A stretch of 64,000 bases of DNA from an uncultured Armatimonadota bacterium (GCA_903927345.1 CAIYMO010000033.1:1-64000), one strand, 5' to 3'; positions 23,792 through 32,535 are shown, numbered from the stretch's first letter. Numbers and translations are program-made. Notes: generated by a model not told the origin, from the letters alone.

Positions 23792-25182
23792 TTAACCACC
23801 TGGGTCATGATCATATTCGTGTTGCCAGCCTTGCCCGCCGGAACGCCGCCCGTAAGAATCACGAGATCACCCGAGTGAAGGCATCCGTTATTGGTGAATG
23901 TCTCCAAGGCCGCCGCCATCACGTCGTCCGTCGTGGAAGGCTGAGGAACCAGAGTCGCCGAAACCCCCCAAACAACTGCCATATAAGCCACCGTCTCGGG
24001 GCGCCAACTAGCACAGAGAATCTTCGCTTTAGGCCGATACTTCGAAACCAACCGAGGAGTCTGTCCGCTGGTCGAGGTCGTGACCACCGCAGAAGGAACC
24101 AGCTGGCGCTCAAGAATCGCCACCGCCGCCGCAATCGCATCTGTGTGCTCCTCCGGGTCTTCCTTGGTATAGCGCTCGTAAATGTCGTCGCCAAGCTCAT
24201 ACTCGGCCTCCAGAGCGATCCGTGCCATAACCCGAACGCACTCGATTGGATACTGCCCCGCCGCCGTCTCTCCCGAGAGCATAACCGCGTCGGTGCCATC
24301 CAGAACTGAGTTAAACACGTCCGAAACTTCGGCCCGAGTCGGACGAGGATTGGTCATCATACTCTCCAACATCTGGGTCGCAGTAATAACCGGAATTCCT
24401 GCCTTCCCGCAATGCTCAATAATCCGCTTTTGAAGCCGAGGGACATCTTCAATGTCCATCTGAAGCCCCATATCTCCGCGAGCGACCATCACGATATCGA
24501 CCTCTTCAAGAATCGAATCCAGTTCCCGAATCGCTTCCGGTGTCTCGATCTTCGCACACACCTTCATTGTCGATCCATGCTTCTGAAGTTCCCACTTCAA
24601 CAACTCAATATCCTTGGCGTGCTTCACGTAGCTCAGAGCAATGAAATCGCAACCAAAGTTGACGGCCTGCTGGACGTCTTCAAGGTCCTTGATCGAAAGC
24701 GCAGGAACGTTAAAGGCCTGACCCACCAAGGTAATTCCCTTGCGGCTCTTCAGGTTTCCACCTGTAACAACTCGACCCCGGAACCATTCTCCCTCTTTGG
24801 ATTCGATCCGAATCTCAATCTCGCCGTCCCCCAGCAACAGCTTTTCGCCAGGACCCATGACGTCAAGAATCTCATCCTGCTCAATCGGAAGTTCAGCGCC
24901 CTTGCCCATCGTGACGTACTGACCCGCGACGATATCCAAACCAGCAGTGCCCACGTCCCCGACACGGAACTTCGGACCCTGAAGGTCAGCAAGAATCGCG
25001 ACCGGAGCGGTCACAGGAGAAAGCTCGCGGATCCAGTTAATCCACCGACCCTTGGCCTCCCAGTCACCATGGCTGCAGTTAAGCCGAGCAACCGACATTC
25101 CCGCCTCAATGAGCTCTTGGATCTTCTCTTTGGAATCCACTGCGGGACCCAGGGTGACCACGATTTTGGTTCGCCTTTCCAT
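23788..25182 (-). CDS. pyk: Pyruvate kinase
   Basis: A 464-residue glycolytic enzyme that makes pyruvate and ATP from phosphoenolpyruvate and ADP in the cytoplasm. Family landmarks: 'RRTKIVVTLGPAVDSKEKI', 'MSVARLNCSHGD', 'ALSYVKHAKDI', 'CAKIETPEAIRELD', 'VDIVMVARGDMGLQM', 'ITATQMLESMMTNPRPTRAE' and 'SDVFNSVLDGTDAVMLSGET'. The C-terminal domain has the standard length with no extra PEP-utiliser domain. First gene of a three-gene overlapping unit with the FtsB-like and exported-protein genes. Confidence 0.96.
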   Translation of the reverse strand: MERRTKIVVTLGPAVDSKEKIQELIEAGMSVARLNCSHGDWEAKGRWINWIRELSPVTAPVAILADLQGPKFRVGDVGTAGLDIVAGQYVTMGKGAELPIEQDEILDVMGPGEKLLLGDGEIEIRIESKEGEWFRGRVVTGGNLKSRKGITLVGQAFNVPALSIKDLEDVQQAVNFGCDFIALSYVKHAKDIELLKWELQKHGSTMKVCAKIETPEAIRELDSILEEVDIVMVARGDMGLQMDIEDVPRLQKRIIEHCGKAGIPVITATQMLESMMTNPRPTRAEVSDVFNSVLDGTDAVMLSGETAAGQYPIECVRVMARIALEAEYELGDDIYERYTKEDPEEHTDAIAAAVAILERQLVPSAVVTTSTSGQTPRLVSKYRPKAKILCASWRPETVAYMAVVWGVSATLVPQPSTTDDVMAAALETFTNNGCLHSGDLVILTGGVPAGKAGNTNMIMTQVVK

Positions 25183-25221
25183 AATGATTCGCTTCCGTGC
25201 GGGCTTCGTTGAAACCTAGCT

Positions 25222-25227
25222 TAGAGT
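25222..25227 (+). promoter_or_regulatory. -10 box, leaderless-type, of the 2TM-domain gene
   Basis: TAGAGT ends seven bases before ATG 25235; no Shine-Dalgarno lies between. It is in the short divergent spacer with pyk. Confidence 0.35.
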
Positions 25228-25234
25228 ATGCCGT

Positions 25235-25729
25235 ATGATAGAGGACGTGGCAGAGCCTGTTTTAAGATCAGGAGAAGATGTAGAAGCAATCTTAAAGATT
25301 GCCCTTCGCAACGAGCATGGGTCTGTTTCTGAGCTGAGGGAGCGACTGGCGAGGTCCGCGGACGAACTCGGCATCTCCCCCGAAGCCCTCGCTCGAGCCG
25401 AAGAGCAGTACCGTACTGAGGCGAAAATCGACAAATACATGGCAGCCAGGCAAGCCGGATTCCGTGCCAGTCTGGTCACCTACGGTGCCGTGACAATCCT
25501 CCTCAACGTGATCTACACACTCACGATGTTCGGCCGATTCTACTGGCCCGGAATCGTGCTTGCCGCCTTTGGAGTAGCGGTGGCAACCCACTGGAATGAA
25601 ATCCGCCAGCGTCCTTCACTCACCGACCGCAAATTCCAGTTTTGGCTCGAATCGGGGGAGCCCTCCACTGTCGGCACAGACTCCGATGAGTGGGCAGACA
25701 AAGAAGCTCGCAAGCGTCTAGAACGGTAA
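25235..25729 (+). CDS. 2TM-domain membrane protein
   Basis: A 164-residue protein. The N-terminal 65 residues are a soluble helical region ('EDVEAILKIALRNEHGSVSELRERLARSADELGI' and 'SPEALARAEEQY'), resembling a small DNA-binding or DUF1707-like helical module. It is followed by 'KIDKYMAARQAGFRASLVTYGAVTILLNVIY' and a second membrane segment, the hairpin of the 2TM domain (PF13239). The tail is acidic. Function unknown; 2TM domains often accompany regulators or kinases. It lies 12 bases upstream of the adenosine deaminase gene on the same strand. Confidence 0.65.
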   Translation: MIEDVAEPVLRSGEDVEAILKIALRNEHGSVSELRERLARSADELGISPEALARAEEQYRTEAKIDKYMAARQAGFRASLVTYGAVTILLNVIYTLTMFGRFYWPGIVLAAFGVAVATHWNEIRQRPSLTDRKFQFWLESGEPSTVGTDSDEWADKEARKRLER

Positions 25730-25741
25730 GCTCTTGGCTAT

Positions 25742-26764
25742 ATGCTCACCCGCGAGTTCGTCGAAGCGATGCCCAAAGTGGAACTCCACGTCCACTTAGA
25801 AGGTGCAACCCAGCCCGCGACTCTCCTGAAACTCGCCAAGAAGAACGGAATCAGTCTCCCCGCTAACGATCTTGAAGGAGTCAAAAACTGGTTCAAATTC
25901 GAAAACTTCGACCAGTTCGTCCAGGTCTACATCGCCTGCATTGAATGCTTCCGCTCTGGAGAAGACATCGAACTACTTGCAGAAGAGTTTGCTCGCGAAC
26001 AGGCCCGGCAGAACATCCTCTACACCGAAGCCACCTACACCGCCGAAACAATCTTCCGACGATGTGGAGTCCCGGGTGACGAGCAAATCGAGGCCCTTCT
26101 CGCCGGATTTGCCAAGGTTCCCGAAGTCAAAGTTCAGCTCATCCTGGACATCGTCCGCGACATGGATGTGCCAAACGGCGAATGGACGTCCGCCCTGTGC
26201 CAAAAGTGGAACGCCAAAGGCGTCTGCGCAATCGGCCTATCCGGCTTCGAGGGGCGAAATCCCGTGGCACGCCACTCCGCCGCAATCCGTGACGCAAAGA
26301 AGGCCGGCCTCAAAGTCTCCACCCACGCCGGCGAAACCCAGGGTCCCGACTCCATCCGAGAAGTCCTTGCTGATGCCGATCCCGATCGAATCGGCCACGG
26401 AGTCCGATGCGTCGAAGACGCCCACCTCGTCGCAGAACTCCGAACAAGCCAGATTCACCTCGAAGTCAATCCATCGTCGAACATCTGCCTAGGCGGCTAC
26501 CCTGGCCTTGCCGAGCACCCGCTTCCACGCATGATGGATGAGGGGCTTAATGTCTCGATCAACTCCGACGATCCCCCCTTCTTCGACACAACCCTCAGCG
26601 ACGAGTACTGGCGATGCGCTCAGGAATATGAGTTCTCGACGGACACCGTCTTCTCGCTCGCGCAAAACGCCGCCCGAAACGCCTTCCTGCCCGATGCAGA
26701 CAAGAAAGCTCTCCTTCAGGAAATGGTCAGCCGGTTTAACACGCTTACCAGCGGATTAGATTAG
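25742..26764 (+). CDS. add: Adenosine deaminase family protein
   Basis: A 340-residue metal-dependent deaminase of purine salvage. Zinc-site and catalytic motifs are present: 'VELHVHLEGA' (H16, H18), 'KVSTHAGETQGPDSI' (third His and catalytic Glu), 'RIGHGVRC' and 'SINSDDPPFF' (metal-binding Asp). Overall length and order match adenosine deaminase; the closely related adenine deaminases share these motifs, so substrate is not certain. The 3' end overlaps the convergent fabH gene by 20 bases. Confidence 0.9.
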   Translation: MLTREFVEAMPKVELHVHLEGATQPATLLKLAKKNGISLPANDLEGVKNWFKFENFDQFVQVYIACIECFRSGEDIELLAEEFAREQARQNILYTEATYTAETIFRRCGVPGDEQIEALLAGFAKVPEVKVQLILDIVRDMDVPNGEWTSALCQKWNAKGVCAIGLSGFEGRNPVARHSAAIRDAKKAGLKVSTHAGETQGPDSIREVLADADPDRIGHGVRCVEDAHLVAELRTSQIHLEVNPSSNICLGGYPGLAEHPLPRMMDEGLNVSINSDDPPFFDTTLSDEYWRCAQEYEFSTDTVFSLAQNAARNAFLPDADKKALLQEMVSRFNTLTSGLD

Positions 26765-27731
26765 CGCCCCAAACCAGGCCAGCACCGAAGCCAACGGTCA
26801 TTACGACCATGCCTTCTTTCAGTCGGCCCTCTTTGGATGCCTCATAAAGCGCCAAAGGAATCGATCCCGCGCTGGTATTGCCGTAGTTATGAAGGTTGAC
26901 AAAAACTTTCTCTGGCGGCAAGTTAAGTCGCTTCGCCGCAGACTCAATAATGCGGATGTTCGCCTGGTGAGGAACAAACAGATCAACCTGGTCGGCGGTC
27001 ATTCCTGCGTCGTGCAAAACCTTCTCACAGGCATCTCCCATCGCCCCAATCGCAAACCGATAAACCTCGTTTCCGTTCATCTTAATGCCGTAGGTGCGAG
27101 CGAACCACTCCTCACTCTTCGGCGGATACTTCGTGCCACCAAGCTCGTTCATGATGTGCGGCGCGCCGCTTCCGTCGCTGAGCAGAACCGTCTTAATCAC
27201 GCCCCGTGTGGTCGATTCCTGATGACCCAGCACGATTGCCCCCGCTCCGTCTCCGAATAGAATACAAGTCGAGCGGTCATTCCAGTTGACTTGCTTGGTC
27301 AAGGTGTCAACACCTACGATAATCGCGTTATCAACCTGACCGGACTCAATCATTGCCGTTCCAACTGATGACGCGTAAATGAACCCAGCGCAAGCCGCAC
27401 CAAGGTCAAAGGCGCCTGCGTTCTTCAAGCCGAGTTGGTCCTGAACATAGCAAGCGGCAGTTGGCCAGTCCCAGTCGCCCGAAACCGTAGCAACAATGAC
27501 CATGTTGATGTCGCTCTTCTCAAGTCCAGAACTTTCGAGTGCCTCGCGAGCCGCCTGGAGAGATAGATCAAAGCACCCTTCATCAGGTCCGCAGATTCTG
27601 CGCTGCTTGATTCCAGTTCGTTGAACGATCCACTCGTCAGTCGTGTCCACTGTCTTGCTCAATTCCTCGTTCGTGAGGATCTTGGTTGGGAGCGCGTGTC
27701 CGATGCCTTTTACGACGGCGTTTCTATTCAT
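26745..27731 (-). CDS. fabH: 3-oxoacyl-ACP synthase III
   Basis: A 328-residue condensing enzyme that starts fatty acid synthesis by joining acyl-CoA with malonyl-ACP. The Cys-His-Asn triad is visible: Cys114 in 'LGAACAGFIYA', His in 'LFVPHQANIRI' and Asn in 'NLHNYGNTSAGSIPLAL'. 'TDEWIVQRTGIKQRR' is the family N-terminal signature. The gene follows plsX by 15 bases, forming the common yceD-plsX-fabH lipid operon; fabD, fabG and acpP are not in the window. Confidence 0.96.
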   Translation of the reverse strand: MNRNAVVKGIGHALPTKILTNEELSKTVDTTDEWIVQRTGIKQRRICGPDEGCFDLSLQAAREALESSGLEKSDINMVIVATVSGDWDWPTAACYVQDQLGLKNAGAFDLGAACAGFIYASSVGTAMIESGQVDNAIIVGVDTLTKQVNWNDRSTCILFGDGAGAIVLGHQESTTRGVIKTVLLSDGSGAPHIMNELGGTKYPPKSEEWFARTYGIKMNGNEVYRFAIGAMGDACEKVLHDAGMTADQVDLFVPHQANIRIIESAAKRLNLPPEKVFVNLHNYGNTSAGSIPLALYEASKEGRLKEGMVVMTVGFGAGLVWGANLIRW

Positions 27732-27746
27732 GAACCTGCAAAGAAG

Positions 27747-28826
27747 TTACCCGTTTTGCGGTTCTTCGAAGTTCTGAGGGAGGTCGCGATGAACTGCCTC
27801 GCGGATATGGTCAACCAGTTCCGAGCGAATCGCTTTGTCCGCCATCAGAACGGCGTTCATAATCGCCTTCGAGTTGCTACGTCCGTGGGCAATAATGCAC
27901 GTCCCGTTCAAACCCAAAAGCGGAGAACCGCCGACTTCGGCGTAGTCCATATGCTTCCGGATGGGCTTCATCACCTTCTTAAGAGGCCAATACATCGTCT
28001 GCAACAACTTATTGGTCGGCACTCCGGAGCGAATCATCTTCGCAAACATTTCCGCAACACCCTCGGCGGTCTTCAATATCGTATTCCCTACGAACGCCTC
28101 GCAAACGACAACATCGCAGGAGGAGTTGAACATGTCCTTGCCTTCGATGTTTCCCGCGAACCACTCGTGCTGCTGAAGGAGCTTGTAGGCCTGCTTCGCA
28201 AAAGCATTACCTTTCCCCTCTTCCTCGCCAATGTTCACGAGGTGAACCTTTGGGTTTTTGCGACCCATCACCGCCTCGGCGTAAGCCCGGCCCATGATGG
28301 CGAACTCAACAAGGTGCTCAGGATCTACATCTGGAGAAGCGCCAGAGTCGAGCAAAAGGAATCCGCCGTGCATGTTCGGAAGCTGAGATCCGATCGCGGG
28401 TCTATGAATCCCTTGGACTTGTCGCCAAGTCAGCAGGGAAGTCGCAGAGGCCGCCCCCGTCGAGCCTGCGGAAACGAACGCTTTGGCCTTGCCTTCTTTC
28501 ACCAGACGGCAACCAACGAGCATCGAAGAATCCTTCTTCTTTCGATATGCATCGAGTGGCTTTTCACCCATCTCAATGACCTGCGAAGCATGAAAAATCT
28601 TGACGTTCTGGGGGCGAGGCGCTCCCGTGCCTACTCGGTTCAAGGATGCTTCAATGACTTCCTGCTGACCGACCAAAATCAGATCACCCTTAATCGAAGG
28701 TGCCGCCATCAAACCGCCAAGAATGACTTCATCAGGGGCGTTATCACCGCCCATCGCGTCAAGAACAATATTGGGCTCGCCGTGGGAGATAACCTCAGAA
28801 AGGTGAATCTGCTCGGCCTCGCTCAA
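27747..28826 (-). CDS. plsX: Phosphate acyltransferase PlsX
   Basis: A 359-residue enzyme that converts acyl-ACP to acyl-phosphate, the acyl donor for PlsY in phospholipid synthesis. Family motifs: 'NIVLDAMGGDNAPDEVILGG', 'SSMLVGCRLVKEGKAKAFVSAGSTGA', 'LLDSGAS', and C-terminal 'GSPLLGLNGTCIIAHGRSNSKAI'. About 15 N-terminal residues precede the core. The start codon overlaps the yceD stop by four bases (ATGA). Confidence 0.96.
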   Translation of the reverse strand: MSEAEQIHLSEVISHGEPNIVLDAMGGDNAPDEVILGGLMAAPSIKGDLILVGQQEVIEASLNRVGTGAPRPQNVKIFHASQVIEMGEKPLDAYRKKKDSSMLVGCRLVKEGKAKAFVSAGSTGAASATSLLTWRQVQGIHRPAIGSQLPNMHGGFLLLDSGASPDVDPEHLVEFAIMGRAYAEAVMGRKNPKVHLVNIGEEEGKGNAFAKQAYKLLQQHEWFAGNIEGKDMFNSSCDVVVCEAFVGNTILKTAEGVAEMFAKMIRSGVPTNKLLQTMYWPLKKVMKPIRKHMDYAEVGGSPLLGLNGTCIIAHGRSNSKAIMNAVLMADKAIRSELVDHIREAVHRDLPQNFEEPQNG

Positions 28827-29359
28827 TTCTGATCCTCCGAAAGAAGCGCGCGGAGCTTCGTGAGCTCGCTATTCTCATTGTCGATCACCCGAGTAGCGCC
28901 CTCGGCGAACAGACGATCGCACTCCGCTACCGCATCCCCTTCGCAAGCAGGATGGATCGGGAGGTTAAGCAAAAGCGTTTGTTGGAGAAGTGCCTCGACT
29001 AAGAGGTTGTTCTCGTCAAAGAACTTCACTGGTTCGTCAGGATCAGCTTCCACCTTCGCAAAGTCCTGGTGGCTCATCGAACTCGGAATTCCAACAACTC
29101 CGAACTGCTCATCCAAAGCAAACTCGATCGGCATTTCGATTGCCCGATCGCATCGTGAACATTCCAAAACGACGGTCGCTTTGAACTCGCCAGTAATAAG
29201 AAGTGCATTGCCTGTAGAGACTGCTTCTAGGAAGCCTTCGACAGGCGCAACGAGGTCAAGATCCTCCATTTCTGGAAGTTCAGAGGCAATGTCAACAGCC
29301 AGCTCCCTTCCAGGATGCTGGAGAACGTCGTTGAGGTCAAGTAAGTCGTCCCTTCGCAC
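28823..29359 (-). CDS. yceD: YceD family protein (DUF177)
   Basis: About 178 residues from GTG 29359, chosen because the family begins close to this point ('RRDDLLDLNDVLQHPGRELAVDI'). The open frame extends 33 codons further upstream, but that part would overlap the divergent promoter and lipoprotein start. Family signs are the metal-like pair 'VLECSRCDRAIEMPI' and the C-terminal 'LPIHPACEGDAVAECDRLF'. DUF177 proteins accompany rpmF and plsX and are implicated in 23S rRNA maturation. Here rpmF is missing between yceD and plsX: the two genes overlap. Confidence 0.82.
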   Translation of the reverse strand: MRRDDLLDLNDVLQHPGRELAVDIASELPEMEDLDLVAPVEGFLEAVSTGNALLITGEFKATVVLECSRCDRAIEMPIEFALDEQFGVVGIPSSMSHQDFAKVEADPDEPVKFFDENNLLVEALLQQTLLLNLPIHPACEGDAVAECDRLFAEGATRVIDNENSELTKLRALLSEDQN

Positions 29360-29459
29360 CGGAGTGAAATTGTACCAGTCTGGCGAATTCCTAAAAAAAC
29401 CTATCCAAGCGGGAACATAACTTGCTATACTCCGATCACTCTTGTTGCTAGGGATCACT

Positions 29460-30932
29460 ATGCGTCGTCAATTGGATTGGAAACAACTGAAGTGGGGTCT
29501 GGGCGTGAGCGCCCTCGCCATCGCGATTTTTGGCTGTGCGGGTAACACCGCTGGCGGCTCTTCTACGGGCTCAACTGCGAGCACAGGGTCGACCGCGACT
29601 ACTGGTTCGACCGCAACCTCCGGTGGGCTCTTCCCACAGGTTGCTACTGTCAACCTTTCGGATACCCCGGCACTGTTGCAATACGTGTTCCTTACCGGCG
29701 CAGGTCGAGCACCTTCGACGGAAGTAGCCGTTGCGCGAAACATGGCCGTCACCGATAACTTCGGTGTTGAAATGTCTGACCTTACGGAAAAGACCCTCAC
29801 TCTGACGTCGAACCAGTCGCAAATCTTGGCGACCAACGTCGGATTGCTTACAACAGAGTCGCGCAACTTCACCAAGGTCGATCTGAACATGGTTCGATAC
29901 GACCTCACCGACGACCTCGGTAGCCGATCGTTCACCTCGATCAGCGGAATCCCAGGTTCGATCCCATCAGACGTTCGCATCTTCAAGGGCCGAGAAAGCC
30001 TCGTCCCTCTTTACATGGATGGTTCGACCATCAACACCGAAACTCAAACGATCAACGGTGTTGATACCGAAGTCGCAGTCTTCGACCGCGCTTGGTTCGA
30101 CAGCATCAACCAAATCGAAGGAGATTCAACCGTCGTCCGAGGATTCCTCAGCGACTACATCTGCTTCGACGTCTCCGCGATCTCCAGCAGCCTCCGCCCA
30201 ACCTTGAGTCAAGGCCTCGGCGCGGCTAACCGACTCTTCTTCTCAGGAGACGGATACGCTCTCGGTGCAGGCGACCCAGCCGCTGGTGTCGTCGGTGGTG
30301 CTCCATTCGAGACCATCTTCTCTGCAGGCCAAGATGCTTCGGTCGTCGGACGATACTCTTCGCCAGCTACTCTCCCAAGCGGAATCGCTCTCTCGGTAAC
30401 CCCGGGTAGCTACACCACTGTTGGAGTTGACCCAACCGACGTCACCACGACGGACCCAGTCCTCGCTCGAAAGATCACCTCGTTCCAAGGAACCTGGCGA
30501 CCTCACTTCCAGCAACGACAAGATCCTTCAACCGGATCGATCTCGGACATGGGCTACCTCAAGAACGTTCACACGTTCGAGGCAATCTCCTTCCCAAGCA
30601 GCTTGGATGACGAGCGACAAGACGTCGTCTTCATCAACCAAACCATTGGAACCGCAGCAAACGGCGCAAAGTTCGCGACCATCACATCCATGATGTGGGG
30701 CTACGTCGACCTGAGCACCAAGCAGGTCTTCCTCTACCCAATCAAGAACATTGGCGACTCAAATGCGATCACCAACCGAACTGGTGAAGTGGTGGGAACC
30801 CTTGGTACCCAATACAACCTCGCTGGCGGCTCCACTGTCTCACCACAGAAGACTCGCTGGATCGACTTCACGTTCACGACTCCTCCATCTGGATTCCCAG
30901 CAACCGGAAAGATCGTCGTTCTACGCAAGTAA
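29460..30932 (+). CDS. Lipoprotein of unknown function upstream of the proteasome genes
   Basis: A 490-residue lipoprotein starting at ATG 29460. The signal ends 'ALAIAIFGCAG' with lipidated Cys26, followed by a low-complexity linker of Gly/Ser/Thr with repeated 'GSTA(S/T)TGSTAT' to about residue 50. The remaining 440 residues are beta-rich with no recognised family; sub-segments read 'SRSFTSISGIPGSIPSDVRI', 'RGFLSDYICFDVSAI' and 'TKQVFLYPIKNIGDSNAI'. Codon use is uniform (CGA for Arg, TCG for Ser), suggesting good expression. Its stop overlaps the dop start by one base (TAATG), so it is probably cotranscribed with the UBact-proteasome genes although exported. Confidence 0.7.
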   Translation: MRRQLDWKQLKWGLGVSALAIAIFGCAGNTAGGSSTGSTASTGSTATTGSTATSGGLFPQVATVNLSDTPALLQYVFLTGAGRAPSTEVAVARNMAVTDNFGVEMSDLTEKTLTLTSNQSQILATNVGLLTTESRNFTKVDLNMVRYDLTDDLGSRSFTSISGIPGSIPSDVRIFKGRESLVPLYMDGSTINTETQTINGVDTEVAVFDRAWFDSINQIEGDSTVVRGFLSDYICFDVSAISSSLRPTLSQGLGAANRLFFSGDGYALGAGDPAAGVVGGAPFETIFSAGQDASVVGRYSSPATLPSGIALSVTPGSYTTVGVDPTDVTTTDPVLARKITSFQGTWRPHFQQRQDPSTGSISDMGYLKNVHTFEAISFPSSLDDERQDVVFINQTIGTAANGAKFATITSMMWGYVDLSTKQVFLYPIKNIGDSNAITNRTGEVVGTLGTQYNLAGGSTVSPQKTRWIDFTFTTPPSGFPATGKIVVLRK

Positions 30933-32356
30933 TGCACCGCATCCTCGCCGGTATCGATACGGAGTACGGACTCCGTATCGAGGGGCGGGGAGCAGAAACA
31001 CAAGTTGAGGACTCGGAAGACTTCGTCAGGAGTTATCCGGGTCCTTCTTTTGTTGGCTGGGACCACCGATTTGAAAATCCCCGCAATGACCTCCGAGGCT
31101 TCTCGGTAGATCGCCTAGAAATCGATCCGAACGATGCCAAGTTCGACAAAGGCAAATCCTATGGTGACCCCAAGGATGTTCGAGCCGATCGAGTGCTTCT
31201 GAATGGAGCCAGGTTCTACAATGACCATGGTCACCCCGAATACGCCACACCCGAATCCTTCTCGATCTTCGAACTAGCTCGGCTAGTCTCCGAAGGCGAC
31301 CAGCACCTGCTCTCAACCGCCGAAGCCTACGCATTAAAAACTGGTCGAGCGGTCACCCTCTACCGCAACAACACAGACTTCCACGGCTCCTCCTTTGGCA
31401 CGCACGAGAGCTACCTCGTCTCGCGCAAACACTCGCCCGAGGCAATCCAGAAAGCCGTTGTTCCCATTCTGATTGCGCGCCAACTCCTCACTGGAGCCGG
31501 AAAAGTAGGAGCCGAAACCGGCGACCCCTGTGACTTCCAACTCAGCCAACGCGCCGACCACCTTTCCGAACTCTGCAACCTAGAAACCCTATGGCGACGC
31601 CCTATCTTCAACACCCGTGACGAAGCGCATGCCGACCCGGCCAAATGGATTCGCCTGCATGTCATTACGGGAGACTCGAACATGATGGAGGTCAGCTGTG
31701 CCCTTAAGGTAGGACTAGTAAAGCTGGCACTGTATCTGCTTGAGCTGGGAAGGGTTCCCGCTTGGCAAATCGACGACCCTGTCGATCAGTTCAAACACTT
31801 CAGCCGGACGATGGATAGCCCCGAAACCCGAAGATTTGGCTGGGAGATCATTGAGTCTTACTCAACGGCGGCGAGCGGGGCCGGTGTCGCGGAGATTGAT
31901 CCTGAAATCGATTGGGTAGCAAGGGCCGCGTCCGAACTCTTCGCTGGGCTCGAGTCAGCGCGACCCGCCATCGTCAAGCGTGTCGAATGGCTCGCCAAGC
32001 GTAGCCTTCTTCAGCAGGTGGGCGAGGAGTTTGGAGAGGATGCCGATCTCCGTTCTTACGACCTCGAATTTCATAACATCAACCCGGAGGAAGGGCTTTA
32101 TCACGCTCTGGAACAAGCAAATCAAGTTCACCCGCCCATCCCCAAGAACAAGTTCGAAAATCTTCTCCTAACCCGAGCCTTCGCCCGATCAATCGCAGTC
32201 ACTCAATTCAAAAGCCACCTCCAAACCGTCGGCTGGCGAGGCATCACCATCAACAACGAATTCATCGATCTGCCGCCAGAAAAGGAATATCCCGCGACGC
32301 TCGCCGACTGCCCTGACGTAGAATCATTCATAGCCGCCCTCAAGGAGATCAGATGA
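30932..32356 (+). CDS. dop: Dop-type depupylase/deamidase of the UBact (Pup) system
   Basis: A 474-residue member of the Dop/PafA carboxylate-amine ligase superfamily. It reads as Dop rather than the ligase PafA: 'WDHRFENPRNDLRGF' fits the Dop-specific loop, and 'NGARFYNDHGHPEYATPE' carries the Dop-type 'NGARyy.DHaHPEY' with the presumed catalytic Asp98 (PafA has 'LYLDvGsHPEYAT'). Also seen: 'FHGSSFGTHESYLVSR', 'FQLSQRADHL', 'RPIFNTRDEAHADP' and 'RLHVITGDSNMMEV'. Dop deamidates a C-terminal Gln of the modifier to Glu and cleaves modifier from targets; the modifier next door ends in Gln. Oddity: the N-terminal Mg-binding motif reads GIDTEYG with Asp9 where Glu is usual. Overlaps the modifier gene by ATGA. 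Confidence 0.88.
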   Translation: MHRILAGIDTEYGLRIEGRGAETQVEDSEDFVRSYPGPSFVGWDHRFENPRNDLRGFSVDRLEIDPNDAKFDKGKSYGDPKDVRADRVLLNGARFYNDHGHPEYATPESFSIFELARLVSEGDQHLLSTAEAYALKTGRAVTLYRNNTDFHGSSFGTHESYLVSRKHSPEAIQKAVVPILIARQLLTGAGKVGAETGDPCDFQLSQRADHLSELCNLETLWRRPIFNTRDEAHADPAKWIRLHVITGDSNMMEVSCALKVGLVKLALYLLELGRVPAWQIDDPVDQFKHFSRTMDSPETRRFGWEIIESYSTAASGAGVAEIDPEIDWVARAASELFAGLESARPAIVKRVEWLAKRSLLQQVGEEFGEDADLRSYDLEFHNINPEEGLYHALEQANQVHPPIPKNKFENLLLTRAFARSIAVTQFKSHLQTVGWRGITINNEFIDLPPEKEYPATLADCPDVESFIAALKEIR

Positions 32357-32535
32357 TTTACGCCGAACAGCCGCAAAGACAGATGCCAGCCACCCCCGAG
32401 CGCAAACTCGGCGACGACAGCGGCCCTAAGGCCCCCGACGTCACCAAGCCAGAAGGCGGAAACGAGCTCCTTCGCCGGCTCAAAAAGGTCGACCCCGACC
32501 AAGCCAAGAAGTATCGCCAGAGGTCCGGTCAATGA
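32353..32535 (+). CDS. UBact/Pup-type ubiquitin-like modifier protein, 60 aa
   Basis: A 60-residue, hydrophilic, probably disordered protein. The N-terminal 35 residues are rich in Pro/Gln/Asp/Gly, followed by a basic helix 'NELLRRLKKVDPDQAKKYRQ' and the C-terminal end RSGQ. A conserved C-terminal helix ending in Gly-Gln or Gly-Glu is the hallmark of Pup and of UBact, the Gram-negative relative described in Nitrospirae, Planctomycetes, Verrucomicrobia and Armatimonadetes. RSGQ differs from actinobacterial KGGQ/E and fits UBact better. The terminal Gln would need deamidation before ligation to lysines. Starts in the dop stop (ATGA) and ends in the prcB start (ATGA). Confidence 0.9.
   Translation: MIYAEQPQRQMPATPERKLGDDSGPKAPDVTKPEGGNELLRRLKKVDPDQAKKYRQRSGQ

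Noticed and set aside
30932-32356. Calling the Dop/PafA-family gene PafA
   Set aside because: The WDxxxENPxxDxRGF loop and the NGARFYxDHxHPEY motif fit Dop; PafA has a different segment before HPEY.
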